10,081 nt of DNA, taken from NCBI GenBank assembly GCA_027055005.1, contig JALUNR010000155.1, forward strand, positions 1 to 10,081, written 5' to 3'. The position numbers and the translations under genes are program-made. Below are positions 1-6,919 of the stretch, piece after piece. Within the stretch, counting starts at the first letter, position 1; each line of letters begins with the position of its first letter. This DNA is from Campylobacterales bacterium (lineage in GTDB: Bacteria; Campylobacterota; Campylobacteria; Campylobacterales; QNZT01). The notes beneath the pieces are model-generated. The model worked only from the letters and a program-made list of their open reading frames with translations. It had not been told where the DNA came from and made no database searches.

Positions 1-193
1 ACTGTTGATTTTTTGCGACAACTTCCTTTACTTTTTGAGCATTTTCAACCGTTGCATCGGACTCTACTGCATTTGTTGGAAACTCAATATTATTTGAACC
101 AAAAGGTAACTCTGCATTTCTTGCATCTGACGAACCACAACCTACAAATACCAAAACTACAAAACTTGCAAACAAAACTTTTACACTTTTCAC
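1..193 (-). CDS. Putative lipoprotein, N-terminal fragment cut by window edge
   Basis: The 64 visible codons start with GTG at 193 and run off the window at base 1. The product begins VKSVKVLFASFVVLVFVGCG, a classic bacterial lipoprotein signal: two early lysines, a hydrophobic stretch of about 14 residues, then Cys19 in a lipobox-like FVGC (Phe at -3 is less common but tolerated). After cleavage the mature protein would begin CGSSDARNAELPFGSNN and sit lipid-anchored in the inner or outer membrane. GTG is chosen because AGGGAG (201-206 on the plus strand as CTCCCT) lies 7 nt upstream; an in-frame TTG directly before it is too close to that site. The visible mature part has no domain I recognise, so the function is unknown. 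It reads the same way as ugd with a 95-nt gap that may hold its own promoter. Confidence 0.72.
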   Translation of the reverse strand, partial: MKSVKVLFASFVVLVFVGCGSSDARNAELPFGSNNIEFPTNAVESDATVENAQKVKEVVAKNQQ

Positions 194-236
194 CAATCTT
201 CTCCCTAATTTTAATAACTAAGGAAATATCGACTAA

Positions 237-270
237 TTTAAAACTTTATTTATAGTGCTTTTAAAACTTT
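237..270 (-). promoter_or_regulatory. Possible promoter of the lipoprotein gene, flanked by an 11-bp direct repeat
   Basis: Read on the minus strand, TATAAAT (254 down to 248) is a fair -10 element about 55 nt before the GTG start. It lies between two copies of AAAGTTTTAAA (plus-strand 237-247 and 260-270, 23 bp apart). No TTGACA-like -35 is visible, as is usual in Campylobacterota housekeeping promoters. In such AT-rich DNA both signals could be chance. Confidence 0.3.
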
Positions 271-288
271 TTATCTAGCAAATATGAT

Positions 289-1500
289 CTAACTATCACT
301 ATTAAAAATATCTCTTGTATAAATTTTATCTTTTACATCCAAAATATCTTTTTCCAATCTATTTGCTACAATTACATCACTTATACTTTTAAATTCTTTT
401 AAATCTTTAATTACTCTTGAGCTAAAAAATTCTTTTTCTTGCACCACTGGCTCATATATAACTACTTCTATACCTTTTGCTTTTATTCTTTTTATGATAC
501 TTTGTATAGCTGAACTTCTAAAATTATCACTACCACTTTTCATAACAAGTCTATATATCCCAACTATTTTTGGATTTTTAGATATTATACTATCAGCTAT
601 AAAATCTTTTCTTGTACTATTTGCTTTTACTATTGCTTCTATGATATTTGATGGAACATCTTGATAGTTTGCTAAGAGTTGTTTTGTATCTTTTGGTAAA
701 CAATATCCACCATATCCAAAACTAGGATTGTTATAGTGAGTACCTATACGAGGATCTAATCCTACACCTTCTATGATTTGTCGTGTATCTAAGTTATAAA
801 CTTGAGCATAACTATCTAACTCATTAAAATATGCTACTCTCATAGCAAGGTAAGTATTTGCAAAAAGTTTTATGGCTTCTGCTTCAGTTGAATCTGTAAA
901 CAAAATATTAATATTTTTTTTTATGGCACCCTCAGCTAGCAAATTTGCAAAAACTTTTGCTCTTTTACTTTTTTCACCAACTATTATTCTACTAGGATAA
1001 AGATTGTCATAAAGTGCCGATCCCTCTCTTAAAAACTCTGGGGAAAATATGACTTTTATATTAAATTTTGGATACTGAATTTTTAATTGTTCATTTAATT
1101 TTTTTGTATAGCCAACTGGTATAGTTGACTTAATAACCATAGTTGCATCAGGATTTATTTCTATAACATCTTTTACAACTGATTCTATACTTTTAGTATT
1201 AAAATAATTAGTTTTAGGATCATAATCCGTAGGTGTTGCTATGATAATAAACTCTGCATTTTTATATGCCTCTTGTTTATTAAGTGTAGCCCTCAATGAA
1301 TTTTGAATATTTAATTTTGAATTTTGAATTGCCTTTGGGAGATATTTTTTTATCTCTTTATCTTCTATCGGGCTTATAGCTTTATTGATCATTTCTATTT
1401 TTTCTGGAATAATATCTAGCGCTACAACTTCATTATGTTGTGCTAAAAGTAAGCCATTTGATAAACCTACATATCCCGTACCAGCTATTGCTATTTTCAT
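289..1500 (-). CDS. ugd: UDP-glucose 6-dehydrogenase
   Basis: Cytosolic enzyme that oxidises UDP-glucose to UDP-glucuronate with two NAD+, feeding capsule, LPS or exopolysaccharide synthesis. The 403-residue product starts MKIAIAGTGYVGLSNG, a Rossmann GxGxxG NAD-binding fold. It then shows ATPTDYDPKTNYFNT, VIKSTIPVGYT, FSPEFLREGSALYDNLYPSR, the central helix KLFANTYLAMRVAYFNELDS, and FGYGGYCLPKDTKQL with the catalytic cysteine. The C-terminal nucleotide-sugar domain includes GIYRLVMKSGSDNFR and YEPV. These blocks match the short E. coli-type Ugd (about 388 aa) very closely. The extra length lies mainly at two places that look like decayed heptanucleotide repeats (1061-1095 and 1297-1331). The ATG at 1500 has an AAAGGT ribosome-binding site just upstream. 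The gene stands alone, 141 bp after the kinase gene. UDP-N-acetylmannosamine dehydrogenase is the main alternative and fits less well. Confidence 0.95.
   Translation of the reverse strand: MKIAIAGTGYVGLSNGLLLAQHNEVVALDIIPEKIEMINKAISPIEDKEIKKYLPKAIQNSKLNIQNSLRATLNKQEAYKNAEFIIIATPTDYDPKTNYFNTKSIESVVKDVIEINPDATMVIKSTIPVGYTKKLNEQLKIQYPKFNIKVIFSPEFLREGSALYDNLYPSRIIVGEKSKRAKVFANLLAEGAIKKNINILFTDSTEAEAIKLFANTYLAMRVAYFNELDSYAQVYNLDTRQIIEGVGLDPRIGTHYNNPSFGYGGYCLPKDTKQLLANYQDVPSNIIEAIVKANSTRKDFIADSIISKNPKIVGIYRLVMKSGSDNFRSSAIQSIIKRIKAKGIEVVIYEPVVQEKEFFSSRVIKDLKEFKSISDVIVANRLEKDILDVKDKIYTRDIFNSDS
1061..1095. repeat. Degenerate heptanucleotide tandem repeat inside ugd
   Basis: Read in steps of seven, the plus strand gives five units close to TTGAATT with 1, 2, 1, 1 and 3 mismatches. 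The encoded stretch LKIQYPKFNIK resembles the NSKFKIQ-type peptide that such heptamers produce. The protein is about six residues longer here than E. coli Ugd as I recall it. This is a weaker case than 1297-1331. Confidence 0.4.
1297..1331. repeat. Five tandem heptanucleotides (TGAATTT) inside ugd
   Basis: Five consecutive 7-bp units: the first and fourth are exactly TGAATTT and the other three differ by one base each. On the coding strand this reads as AIQNSKLNIQNSL, inserted between the KEIKKYLP segment and the RATLNKQEAYKNAEF segment. About eight residues more are present here than in E. coli Ugd. Because 21 nt (three units) is a multiple of three, reading through such repeats gives a heptapeptide period of the NSKFKIQ kind. 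Confidence 0.75.
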
Positions 1501-1550
1501 ATTTTACCTTTTACTTCAAGTTTGATGATATCCTCTAATAATTGGCCTCT

Positions 1551-1559
1551 ATAATTACA
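1551..1559 (-). promoter_or_regulatory. Possible ugd promoter (extended -10)
   Basis: In the 141-bp gap (1501-1641) between the kinase stop and ugd, the minus strand reads TGTAATTAT at 1559-1551, a TGn-extended -10 with four of six matches to TATAAT. It would give a leader of roughly 45 nt. No convincing intrinsic terminator for the pst operon is visible in this gap; the only inverted repeats are short and AT-only. Read-through into ugd is therefore possible. Confidence 0.28.
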
Positions 1560-1641
1560 TAGTAAATTAAAAATATTGCTTAAAGCCTATATTGACAAAA
1601 AATGTGAAGCTTTTTGATGGGAATATTCTATACAATTTAGC

Positions 1642-3024
1642 TTATTTCTTAAGGATATCTAACTCAAACCAAAACCTACTTCCAACACCCTTTTCACTAT
1701 CTATCATAAGCTCAAGTCCGTGAAGTTTCAGTATATACTTCACTATATAAAGTCCAACTCCGATAGAGTTGTCCCAGCTAAGAGTGTCAACTCTAAAAAA
1801 TTTATCAGTCAAGTTTTTCAAATCCTCTTTTTCTATACCTATACCCTTATCTATAACTTCTAACTTTTCTTTAGTTGCTTTTATAGTTACTTCATCTTCA
1901 GAGTACTTTAGAGCATTTTCAACTAAATTTATAAGTAGGTTTTCAAGCATAGTTTTATCTGCATTTATTTCTATATCTTCACACTCTACTATTATCTCTC
2001 TATTTTTATATTTTTGCAAAAGTGTATCTCTTACTTCTAACAAAAGTGGTTTTAGTAAAAATCTACTCTTTTTTACTGCTATGTTTTCATTTTCTAACTT
2101 CATAGCAAGAGAGAGTCTATCTATCATGTTTGAGATTTTATTTGCATTGTTTAAAACTTTTTGCAAAAATCTTATCCTCATCTCTTTACTTATGTTATCA
2201 TCTTCTTTAACAGTTTGAGCATATCCTATGATAGCAGCAACTGGATTTTTAAACTCATGACTAATAGCAGATATAACATCACTTTGTTTTTTGGTTATAG
2301 CTTTTAGTTTTTTTGTATAGTTTTGTTTTTGTTTCTCTCTTTTTTTGAGTTTGTTTGCTACTTTTTTTATATCTTCTGAAACAGTTTCAAACTCTAAACA
2401 ACATTTAGCATCATTAAACTCTACATCATAATTTTTATTTAGTATCCCATCAAGAGAGTTTTTAATCTTTTCCAAATCAGTCGATATTTTTTGGTTTAGC
2501 TTTATAGTAAGATAAAATGCTAAAGCCATAGCTATAGCAAAAAGAAACATTGCTTTTAACCAAAACTTTATAAACTTCTCTTTTATACTGTCAAGTTTAT
2601 ATGCCATTCTTATAAATCTGTTTTTATCATGCTTTGCAACATATAACAAATCTCTATCTACACTTACTGACCTTCTTATACTATGCCCTACTCCATCACT
2701 TAAAGCTTGTTGAACTTCTGGTCTGCTTAAGTGGTTTTCCATCCCCTTTATATCTCTATCACTCTCATATAAAACTCTTCCATCATCTTTTATGATAGTT
2801 ACTCTAACATCTGTTGATAGTTTTATACTTTTTATTATATCTTTAGGATTTTTTACAAACTTTTCGATAGCTATATACTCATCTATCATATTTGTAAGCA
2901 TTAAAATATGATTTTTTATTTCTATCTTTTGAAGTAAAAAGTATCCCCAAACAGCAACAAGTAAAAGAGTCCCAAAAAAAAGAAGTGAAAATCTTCTAAA
3001 ATAAAGCTGATCTAACCTTAACAA
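1642..3024 (-). CDS. phoR: PhoR-like phosphate sensor histidine kinase
   Basis: Membrane histidine kinase of 460 residues. The order is TM1 (about 11-33), a periplasmic sensor of about 120 residues, TM2 (about 154-174), a HAMP-like linker, then HisKA and HATPase_c. The H-box is ISAISHEFKNP with phospho-acceptor His256, the N-box is ENLLINLVENALKYS with Asn370, the G1 box is DKGIG (392-396), and the G2 region is SIGVGLYIVK. The sensor contains VTIIKDDGRVLYESD and MENHLSRPEVQQAL, typical of PhoR-type extracytoplasmic PAS/Cache sensors. The start is TTG at 3024. It overlaps the regulator gene by 7 nt, an in-frame TAA lies two codons upstream, AGGG sits 8 nt before it, and the next Met would delete TM1. 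Vicinal cysteines at 208-209 are unusual. Co-transcription with phoU and pst supports phosphate sensing. Whether it also acts as a phosphatase cannot be told. Confidence 0.88.
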   Translation of the reverse strand: MLRLDQLYFRRFSLLFFGTLLLVAVWGYFLLQKIEIKNHILMLTNMIDEYIAIEKFVKNPKDIIKSIKLSTDVRVTIIKDDGRVLYESDRDIKGMENHLSRPEVQQALSDGVGHSIRRSVSVDRDLLYVAKHDKNRFIRMAYKLDSIKEKFIKFWLKAMFLFAIAMALAFYLTIKLNQKISTDLEKIKNSLDGILNKNYDVEFNDAKCCLEFETVSEDIKKVANKLKKREKQKQNYTKKLKAITKKQSDVISAISHEFKNPVAAIIGYAQTVKEDDNISKEMRIRFLQKVLNNANKISNMIDRLSLAMKLENENIAVKKSRFLLKPLLLEVRDTLLQKYKNREIIVECEDIEINADKTMLENLLINLVENALKYSEDEVTIKATKEKLEVIDKGIGIEKEDLKNLTDKFFRVDTLSWDNSIGVGLYIVKYILKLHGLELMIDSEKGVGSRFWFELDILKK

Positions 3025-3689
3025 AGCTTATACCCTACACCACGAACTGGCTCTATATAATTTTTCTCTTTTTTAGGGTCAATTTTTTTTAAAAGTCTAT
3101 TTAAAGTTACATTTACAGTTTTTTCTTGGGTATGCTCATCATCTCCCCAAACATTTTCAAGTAACTCATATCTGTTTAAAACCACATCTTTGTTTTTCAA
3201 AAAGTAGCTTAAAAGCTCAAACTCTAACTTGCTTACAGATATATTCTTCCTATCTACAAAAAGCTCTCTTTTAGATAAATCAAGAGTTATATCCCTATAC
3301 TTTAAAACTTCACTATCTTGTACTTTTGCTCTTTTTAAAAGTGATTTTACTCTAAATAAAAGTTCATTCATATTAAAAGGTTTTCTTAGATAATCATCCC
3401 CACCTCTTAAAAACCCTTCTTCTATCTCATCATCTTCTACTTTAGCAGAAACAAAAATAACAGGTATATCAAAGCCCTCTCCTCTAAGATAATCCACAAA
3501 CTCACTACCTTCAACACCTGGTAAATTTCTATCCACTATCAAAAGATCAACTCTCTCTTCTTCTAAAAACTTCTCTACATTTTTAGTAGATAAAAAACCA
3601 CTTACCTCATATCCCTCTTTTTCTAAATGATACTCTTCAAGCTCAAGTATATCTTCTTCATCTTCTATGATAAGGATGTGCTTTTTCAC
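3018..3689 (-). CDS. phoB: PhoB-like OmpR-family response regulator
   Basis: DNA-binding response regulator of 223 residues. The receiver domain (about 1-120) has the acidic pair in IIEDEED, phospho-acceptor Asp53 in LLIVDRNLPG, the Ser81 switch position in FVSA, and Lys103 in YLRKPF. The C-terminal winged helix (about 127-223) includes LSKLEFELLSYFLKN-type residues, the recognition-helix region EKTVNVTLNRLLKKI and the wing IEPVRGVGYKL. This is the full OmpR/PhoB layout. The start is GTG at 3689, overlapping the phoU stop as GTGA, which indicates translational coupling. It is followed directly by its kinase. It most likely binds the 11-bp-spaced repeats before pstC. It could be a functional equivalent (like PhosR of Campylobacter jejuni) rather than a true PhoB orthologue. 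Confidence 0.88.
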   Translation of the reverse strand: MKKHILIIEDEEDILELEEYHLEKEGYEVSGFLSTKNVEKFLEEERVDLLIVDRNLPGVEGSEFVDYLRGEGFDIPVIFVSAKVEDDEIEEGFLRGGDDYLRKPFNMNELLFRVKSLLKRAKVQDSEVLKYRDITLDLSKRELFVDRKNISVSKLEFELLSYFLKNKDVVLNRYELLENVWGDDEHTQEKTVNVTLNRLLKKIDPKKEKNYIEPVRGVGYKLC

Positions 3690-4351
3690 AGCTTTAACTT
3701 TCCACCTTTTTTAGCGAAATAAGCCAATTTCACAACATTTACACTTCTATCACTTATCCTCTCTAACCGTCTCAAACCATTTAAAAAGCTGATTAACTCA
3801 CTTGCATTTTCAGGTAACAAACATATTTGCTCTATCAACTTTTTTTCTATCAAAGAGAGTATATCATCACACTTACTCTCTTCAACATTTACCTTTCTAT
3901 AAAGATTTTCAAGTTCATCTTCACTATCAGTTTTGATAGCACTTATAGATGCACTCAAAGATTTATAAGCACTCCCAGCAAATGAGATAGTATCATCTCT
4001 CAATTCTCCAAGTTCTAAATCACTACTTATCTGTACCTTCACTTTTTTTGCAAAACTTCTTATATAATCAGTTATACGAGTTAATTCACTAGCTATTTTT
4101 AAGTATGCTATCACAACTCTCAAATCTCTTGCTTCTGGGGAAAAGAGTGCTAATGTTTTTATGATTTCATTGTCTATTTTAGAGTTTTTATCATGAGCAT
4201 CTTTTAGCATATCTCTAGCACTGTTTGCTTTTTCTATATCAGACTCTTTCAAAGCTTCATAAGCTAACTCATAAGCCTTTAAAACATCTTCAGCCAAAGA
4301 TAAAACTCTTTTTTGATTTTTTTTAAGTATCTCTTTATAGTTTTGTAACAT
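3686..4351 (-). CDS. phoU: PhoU phosphate-signalling regulator
   Basis: Cytoplasmic all-helical protein of 221 residues that links the PstSCAB transporter to the PhoR kinase and restrains signalling when phosphate is plentiful. Two PhoU repeats are visible. The first ends with ELTRITDYIRSFAKKV (89-104) and the second with RRLERISDRSVNVVKLA (194-210), the ERIxD-type metal-site helices of the family. Matching acidic helices lie at DMLKDAHDKNSKIDNEI (48-63) and VEESKCDDIL (156-165). The length is normal for the family (about 215-240). The ATG at 4351 shares its A with the TAA stop of pstB, and the TGA stop overlaps the next gene, so phoU is coupled on both sides. Confidence 0.93.
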   Translation of the reverse strand: MLQNYKEILKKNQKRVLSLAEDVLKAYELAYEALKESDIEKANSARDMLKDAHDKNSKIDNEIIKTLALFSPEARDLRVVIAYLKIASELTRITDYIRSFAKKVKVQISSDLELGELRDDTISFAGSAYKSLSASISAIKTDSEDELENLYRKVNVEESKCDDILSLIEKKLIEQICLLPENASELISFLNGLRRLERISDRSVNVVKLAYFAKKGGKLKL

Positions 4352-5142
4352 TATCCAAATCTCCCTGTTATATAATCTTCTGTTAACTTCTCTTTCGGCT
4401 CTAAGAAAATCTTACTGGTTTTATCATACTCTATAAGTTCCCCTATATACATAAAAGCAGTATAATCACTAAGCCTACTTGCTTGTTGCATGTTATGAGT
4501 TACTATCACTACTGTTACATCTTTTTTAAGTTCACTTACAAGCTCCTCAATAGCTCCTGTTGAGATAGGATCAAGTGCACTTGTTGGTTCATCAAAAAGT
4601 AGTATTTCTGGCTTTAGTGCAACTGCTCTAGCAATACAGAGTCTTTGTTGTTGCCCTCCACTAAGCCCCATCGCACTTTGATTTAATCTATCTTTTACCT
4701 CTTTCCAAATAGCAGAACCTTTTAGCGCATTTACCACTTTTTCTTCTATCTCGGATTTATTTTTCATACCAGCTAACTTTAATCCATAAGCTACATTATC
4801 AAAAATACTCATAGGAAATGGTGTAGGCTTTTGAAAAATCATCCCAACTTTTTGTCTAAGAGCTATAAGTTCATTTTCTTTTTTTAGTTTTAGTATATTT
4901 TCAAACTCTTCACTCTTTTCATTTAAAAGATTTACTTCACCTTTATACTCATTTCCAGGATACAAATCATGAATACGATTTAAACTTCTAAGAAGTGTTG
5001 ATTTTCCACATCCACTTGGACCTATCATAGCTGTTATTTTATTTTTATAAACTGGTAGATTTATACCTTTTAGCGAAGGCTCACTAGCACTTGCATACTT
5101 AAAGTAAAAATCCTTTATCTCCATAACCATTTCTTTTGCCAT
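4351..5142 (-). CDS. pstB: Phosphate ABC transporter ATP-binding protein PstB
   Basis: ATPase subunit of the high-affinity phosphate importer (EC 7.3.2.1), 263 residues, acting on the cytoplasmic face of PstC/PstA. All ABC motifs are intact: Walker A GPSGCGKST (41-49), Q-loop MIFQKPTPFPMS with Gln104, signature LSGGQQQR (160-167), Walker B ILLFDEP (180-186) with Glu185, D-loop SALDP, and switch His216 in VIVTHNM. The QKPTPFPMS motif and the ending EDYITGRFG are specific to PstB among ABC ATPases. The segment before ALRQKVG is about eight charged residues longer than in E. coli PstB as I recall it. The start follows pstA by 9 nt, with AAGGA overlapping the pstA stop. Confidence 0.96.
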   Translation of the reverse strand: MAKEMVMEIKDFYFKYASASEPSLKGINLPVYKNKITAMIGPSGCGKSTLLRSLNRIHDLYPGNEYKGEVNLLNEKSEEFENILKLKKENELIALRQKVGMIFQKPTPFPMSIFDNVAYGLKLAGMKNKSEIEEKVVNALKGSAIWKEVKDRLNQSAMGLSGGQQQRLCIARAVALKPEILLFDEPTSALDPISTGAIEELVSELKKDVTVVIVTHNMQQASRLSDYTAFMYIGELIEYDKTSKIFLEPKEKLTEDYITGRFG

Positions 5143-5151
5143 AAATATTCC

Positions 5152-5967
5152 TTACTTTTTCTTCTTTGTTCTTGTTAGATATCTACCTGTTAAGTTTATC
5201 ATCAAAACTATAACTGTTAGTATAAATGAAGCTGCCCATGCCAAATCTTTACTCGGTTTGTCTGGATAGTTTGCTAAGTTATAGATACTAACAGTAAGAG
5301 ATGGAAACTGATCATTTAAGTTCATAGTCATATATGAGTTATTTGCAGAGGTAAACAAAAGTGGTGCAGTCTCTCCTATAATCCTAGCAAATGCCAACAA
5401 AATACCAGTAGTAATCCCAACTTTAGCAGCTTTTATAACTATCTGTAAAATAATCTTATGCTTACTCCCACCAAGTGCGATCCCAGCTTCTCTAAGCTCT
5501 TTTGGCACAAGTGAAAGCATATTGTCAGTTGTAGAGATAACTATCGGTATCATCATGATAGCAAGTGCAACACTTCCTGCCCATCCACTATAGTGATTTA
5601 CAGGATCTACAAATATACCATATACAAAAACACCTATTACGATAGATGGTGCACTCATCATGACATCACTTAGATTTCTAAGAACTGAAGCTAGTTTACT
5701 TTGATTGCTATACTCTCTTAGGTAAATACCGGCCATCATCCCGATAGGAACTCCTATCAATGTTGCAATTCCAGCCATAACAAACTGCCCAACAAGTAAG
5801 TTTCTTATACCATTTTGCACAAGATCATTTGTAAACATAGAAAAGTGCATACTTGAAATACCCTTGATAGTCAAAGTTGTAAGTATCCAAAACAAAAATA
5901 CAAGCCCAAGTATCGCCGAAACAGTAGAGAGTATTAAAATCAGTTTGTTTAAAAATAGTCTATTCAT
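5152..5967 (-). CDS. pstA: Phosphate ABC transporter permease PstA
   Basis: Inner-membrane permease, 271 residues, forming the phosphate channel with PstC. Hydrophobic segments are visible at about 8-32, 60-82, 104-120, 131-147, 184-206 and 245-262, fitting six membrane spans. The cytoplasmic coupling (EAA) loop is ELREAGIALGGSKHKIILQI (157-176), which docks on PstB, and it is followed by the PstA-typical ARIIGETAPLLFTS. GIYLREYS after the second span is also characteristic of the family. The C-terminus is basic (TRTKKKK). ATG at 5967 overlaps the pstC stop as ATGA. Confidence 0.95.
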   Translation of the reverse strand: MNRLFLNKLILILSTVSAILGLVFLFWILTTLTIKGISSMHFSMFTNDLVQNGIRNLLVGQFVMAGIATLIGVPIGMMAGIYLREYSNQSKLASVLRNLSDVMMSAPSIVIGVFVYGIFVDPVNHYSGWAGSVALAIMMIPIVISTTDNMLSLVPKELREAGIALGGSKHKIILQIVIKAAKVGITTGILLAFARIIGETAPLLFTSANNSYMTMNLNDQFPSLTVSIYNLANYPDKPSKDLAWAASFILTVIVLMINLTGRYLTRTKKKK

Positions 5968-6818
5968 TTAACTTTTCTCCCTAAAAAATAAAACTTTGCA
6001 GTTGAGATGATAACAAAACTGATACCAAATAAAATCAATGCTAAAAAGAACATACTACTAAGCTCTAAATCCTCAGCCTCTGCAAAATTGTTAGCTAAAA
6101 GTACCGGAATAGAAGTAGTAGCATCGGTAATATGCTTTGGAAACTTCATGACTGATCCTAGTAAAAATGCAACTGCCATAGTCTCTCCCAAAGCTCTTCC
6201 AAGTGCTAAGATGATTGAGCCTATTATTCCATTTTTAGCATATGGCATAACCACATCTTTTATCACTTCAAACTTTGTAGCACCCATTGCATAAGCACTC
6301 TCTTTTAAAACATCAGGTGTTGTATTCATAGAATCTTTTGTGATAGAAGACATAAAAGGGATTATCATAATTGCTAACACTAAACCAGCAGTTAAAAGCC
6401 CTATCCCATTTCCTCCAAAAGTGCTTTGAACTATCGGAGCAAAGTAAAAAAGCCCCCACATTCCATAGATAATACTCGGAATAGCAGCCAAAAGCTCTAT
6501 CGCTATTGAAACTGGCTTTATTAGCCACTCACTAGCAACCTCAGTCAAAAAGATAGCTATACCCATCGCTATAGGAGTTGCCACAATCATAGCTATCAAA
6601 GTAGTAAGTAAAGTACCTACTATCGGTATAAGACCACCAAAAACACCACCTTCATCATCCTCTCCAACTTCCCACATACTATTTTTTAAAAAATCAAATC
6701 CAAAAGCATCTATCGCATCTTTTGAGTGCGAATATAAAACTAAAAAGATTCCAAGAAGTATGAAAAAAGAAAGAGTTGCTGAAAGTATAGAAAAGTACCT
6801 AAAAAGTCTTCCGCTCAT
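5964..6818 (-). CDS. pstC: Phosphate ABC transporter permease PstC
   Basis: First gene of the operon and partner permease of PstA, 284 residues. Six hydrophobic spans are seen (first at about 9-30, last at about 255-275). There is a PstC-like periplasmic stretch, GFDFLKNSMWEVGEDDEGGVFGG-like in order but acidic here, and then the conserved LIPIVGTLLTTLIAMIVATP. The coupling loop is LKESAYAMGATKFEVIKDVV (171-190), followed by GRALGETMAVAFLLG, the PstC signature. The ATG at 6818 is preceded by GGGGAAA as ribosome-binding site. No pstS lies before it: the upstream neighbour is the 3' end of a giant surface-protein gene and its hairpin. The binding protein must come from elsewhere or be replaced. 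Confidence 0.95.
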   Translation of the reverse strand: MSGRLFRYFSILSATLSFFILLGIFLVLYSHSKDAIDAFGFDFLKNSMWEVGEDDEGGVFGGLIPIVGTLLTTLIAMIVATPIAMGIAIFLTEVASEWLIKPVSIAIELLAAIPSIIYGMWGLFYFAPIVQSTFGGNGIGLLTAGLVLAIMIIPFMSSITKDSMNTTPDVLKESAYAMGATKFEVIKDVVMPYAKNGIIGSIILALGRALGETMAVAFLLGSVMKFPKHITDATTSIPVLLANNFAEAEDLELSSMFFLALILFGISFVIISTAKFYFLGRKVK

Positions 6819-6827
6819 GATTTCCCC

Positions 6828-6848
6828 ATTGTAAAATTTATTTACAAT
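6828..6848. promoter_or_regulatory. Palindromic operator-like site before pstC
   Basis: A perfect inverted repeat has 8-bp arms ATTGTAAA and TTTACAAT around a 5-bp AT centre. It ends 9 nt before the pstC ATG, right beside the GGGG ribosome-binding site. It overlaps the likely -10 (TATTGT on the minus strand, 6849-6844) and start of transcription. The position suits a repressor or a dimeric regulator. The regulator is unknown. Confidence 0.45.
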
Positions 6849-6854
6849 AGCAAA

Positions 6855-6876
6855 GGTTGATTACAAAATGGTTACA
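6855..6876 (-). promoter_or_regulatory. Pho-box-like direct repeats upstream of the pst operon
   Basis: On the minus strand TGTAACCA (6876-6869) and TGTAATCA (6865-6858) form a direct repeat spaced exactly 11 bp, the spacing of PhoB-type half-sites. They lie just upstream of a -10 candidate (TATTGT, 6849-6844), where an activator replacing the -35 would bind. The site sits between the hairpin of the upstream gene and pstC. The bases differ from the E. coli CTGTCAT consensus, so recognition by the regulator at 3018-3689 is inferred from spacing and context. Confidence 0.5.
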
Positions 6877-6877
6877 T

Positions 6878-6919
6878 AAAAATAACAGCTTATCTAATTA
6901 AATATAAGCTGTTATTTTT
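6878..6919. terminator. Strong bidirectional hairpin terminator after the giant surface-protein gene
   Basis: Perfect 16-bp inverted repeat (plus-strand left arm AAAAATAACAGCTTAT at 6878-6893, right arm 6904-6919) with a 10-nt loop. The outer arm supplies a T-run in either direction. It begins 30 nt after the stop of the large gene (6949) and should end its transcript before the pst promoter. Confidence 0.85.

Noticed and set aside
1592..1636. Plus-strand TTGACA (1592-1597) followed by TATACAAT (1629-1636) as a promoter
   Set aside because: The spacing is about twice the usual 17 bp, and no plus-strand gene follows; it would fire into the 3' end of the kinase gene.
1501..1641. Intrinsic terminator after the kinase gene
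   Set aside because: Only weak AT-only or 5-bp inverted repeats with long loops were found (around 1580-1620); none would make a convincing hairpin.
1769..2218. Plus-strand open frame of 149 codons opposite the histidine kinase
   Set aside because: It lies wholly inside the kinase gene, whose motifs are all intact, and its Ser/Phe-rich product is what the complement of an AT-rich gene gives. No ribosome-binding site or homology is evident.
6313..6528. Minus-strand 71-codon frame inside pstC
   Set aside because: It is an alternate frame within pstC, which has a complete family signature across the region.
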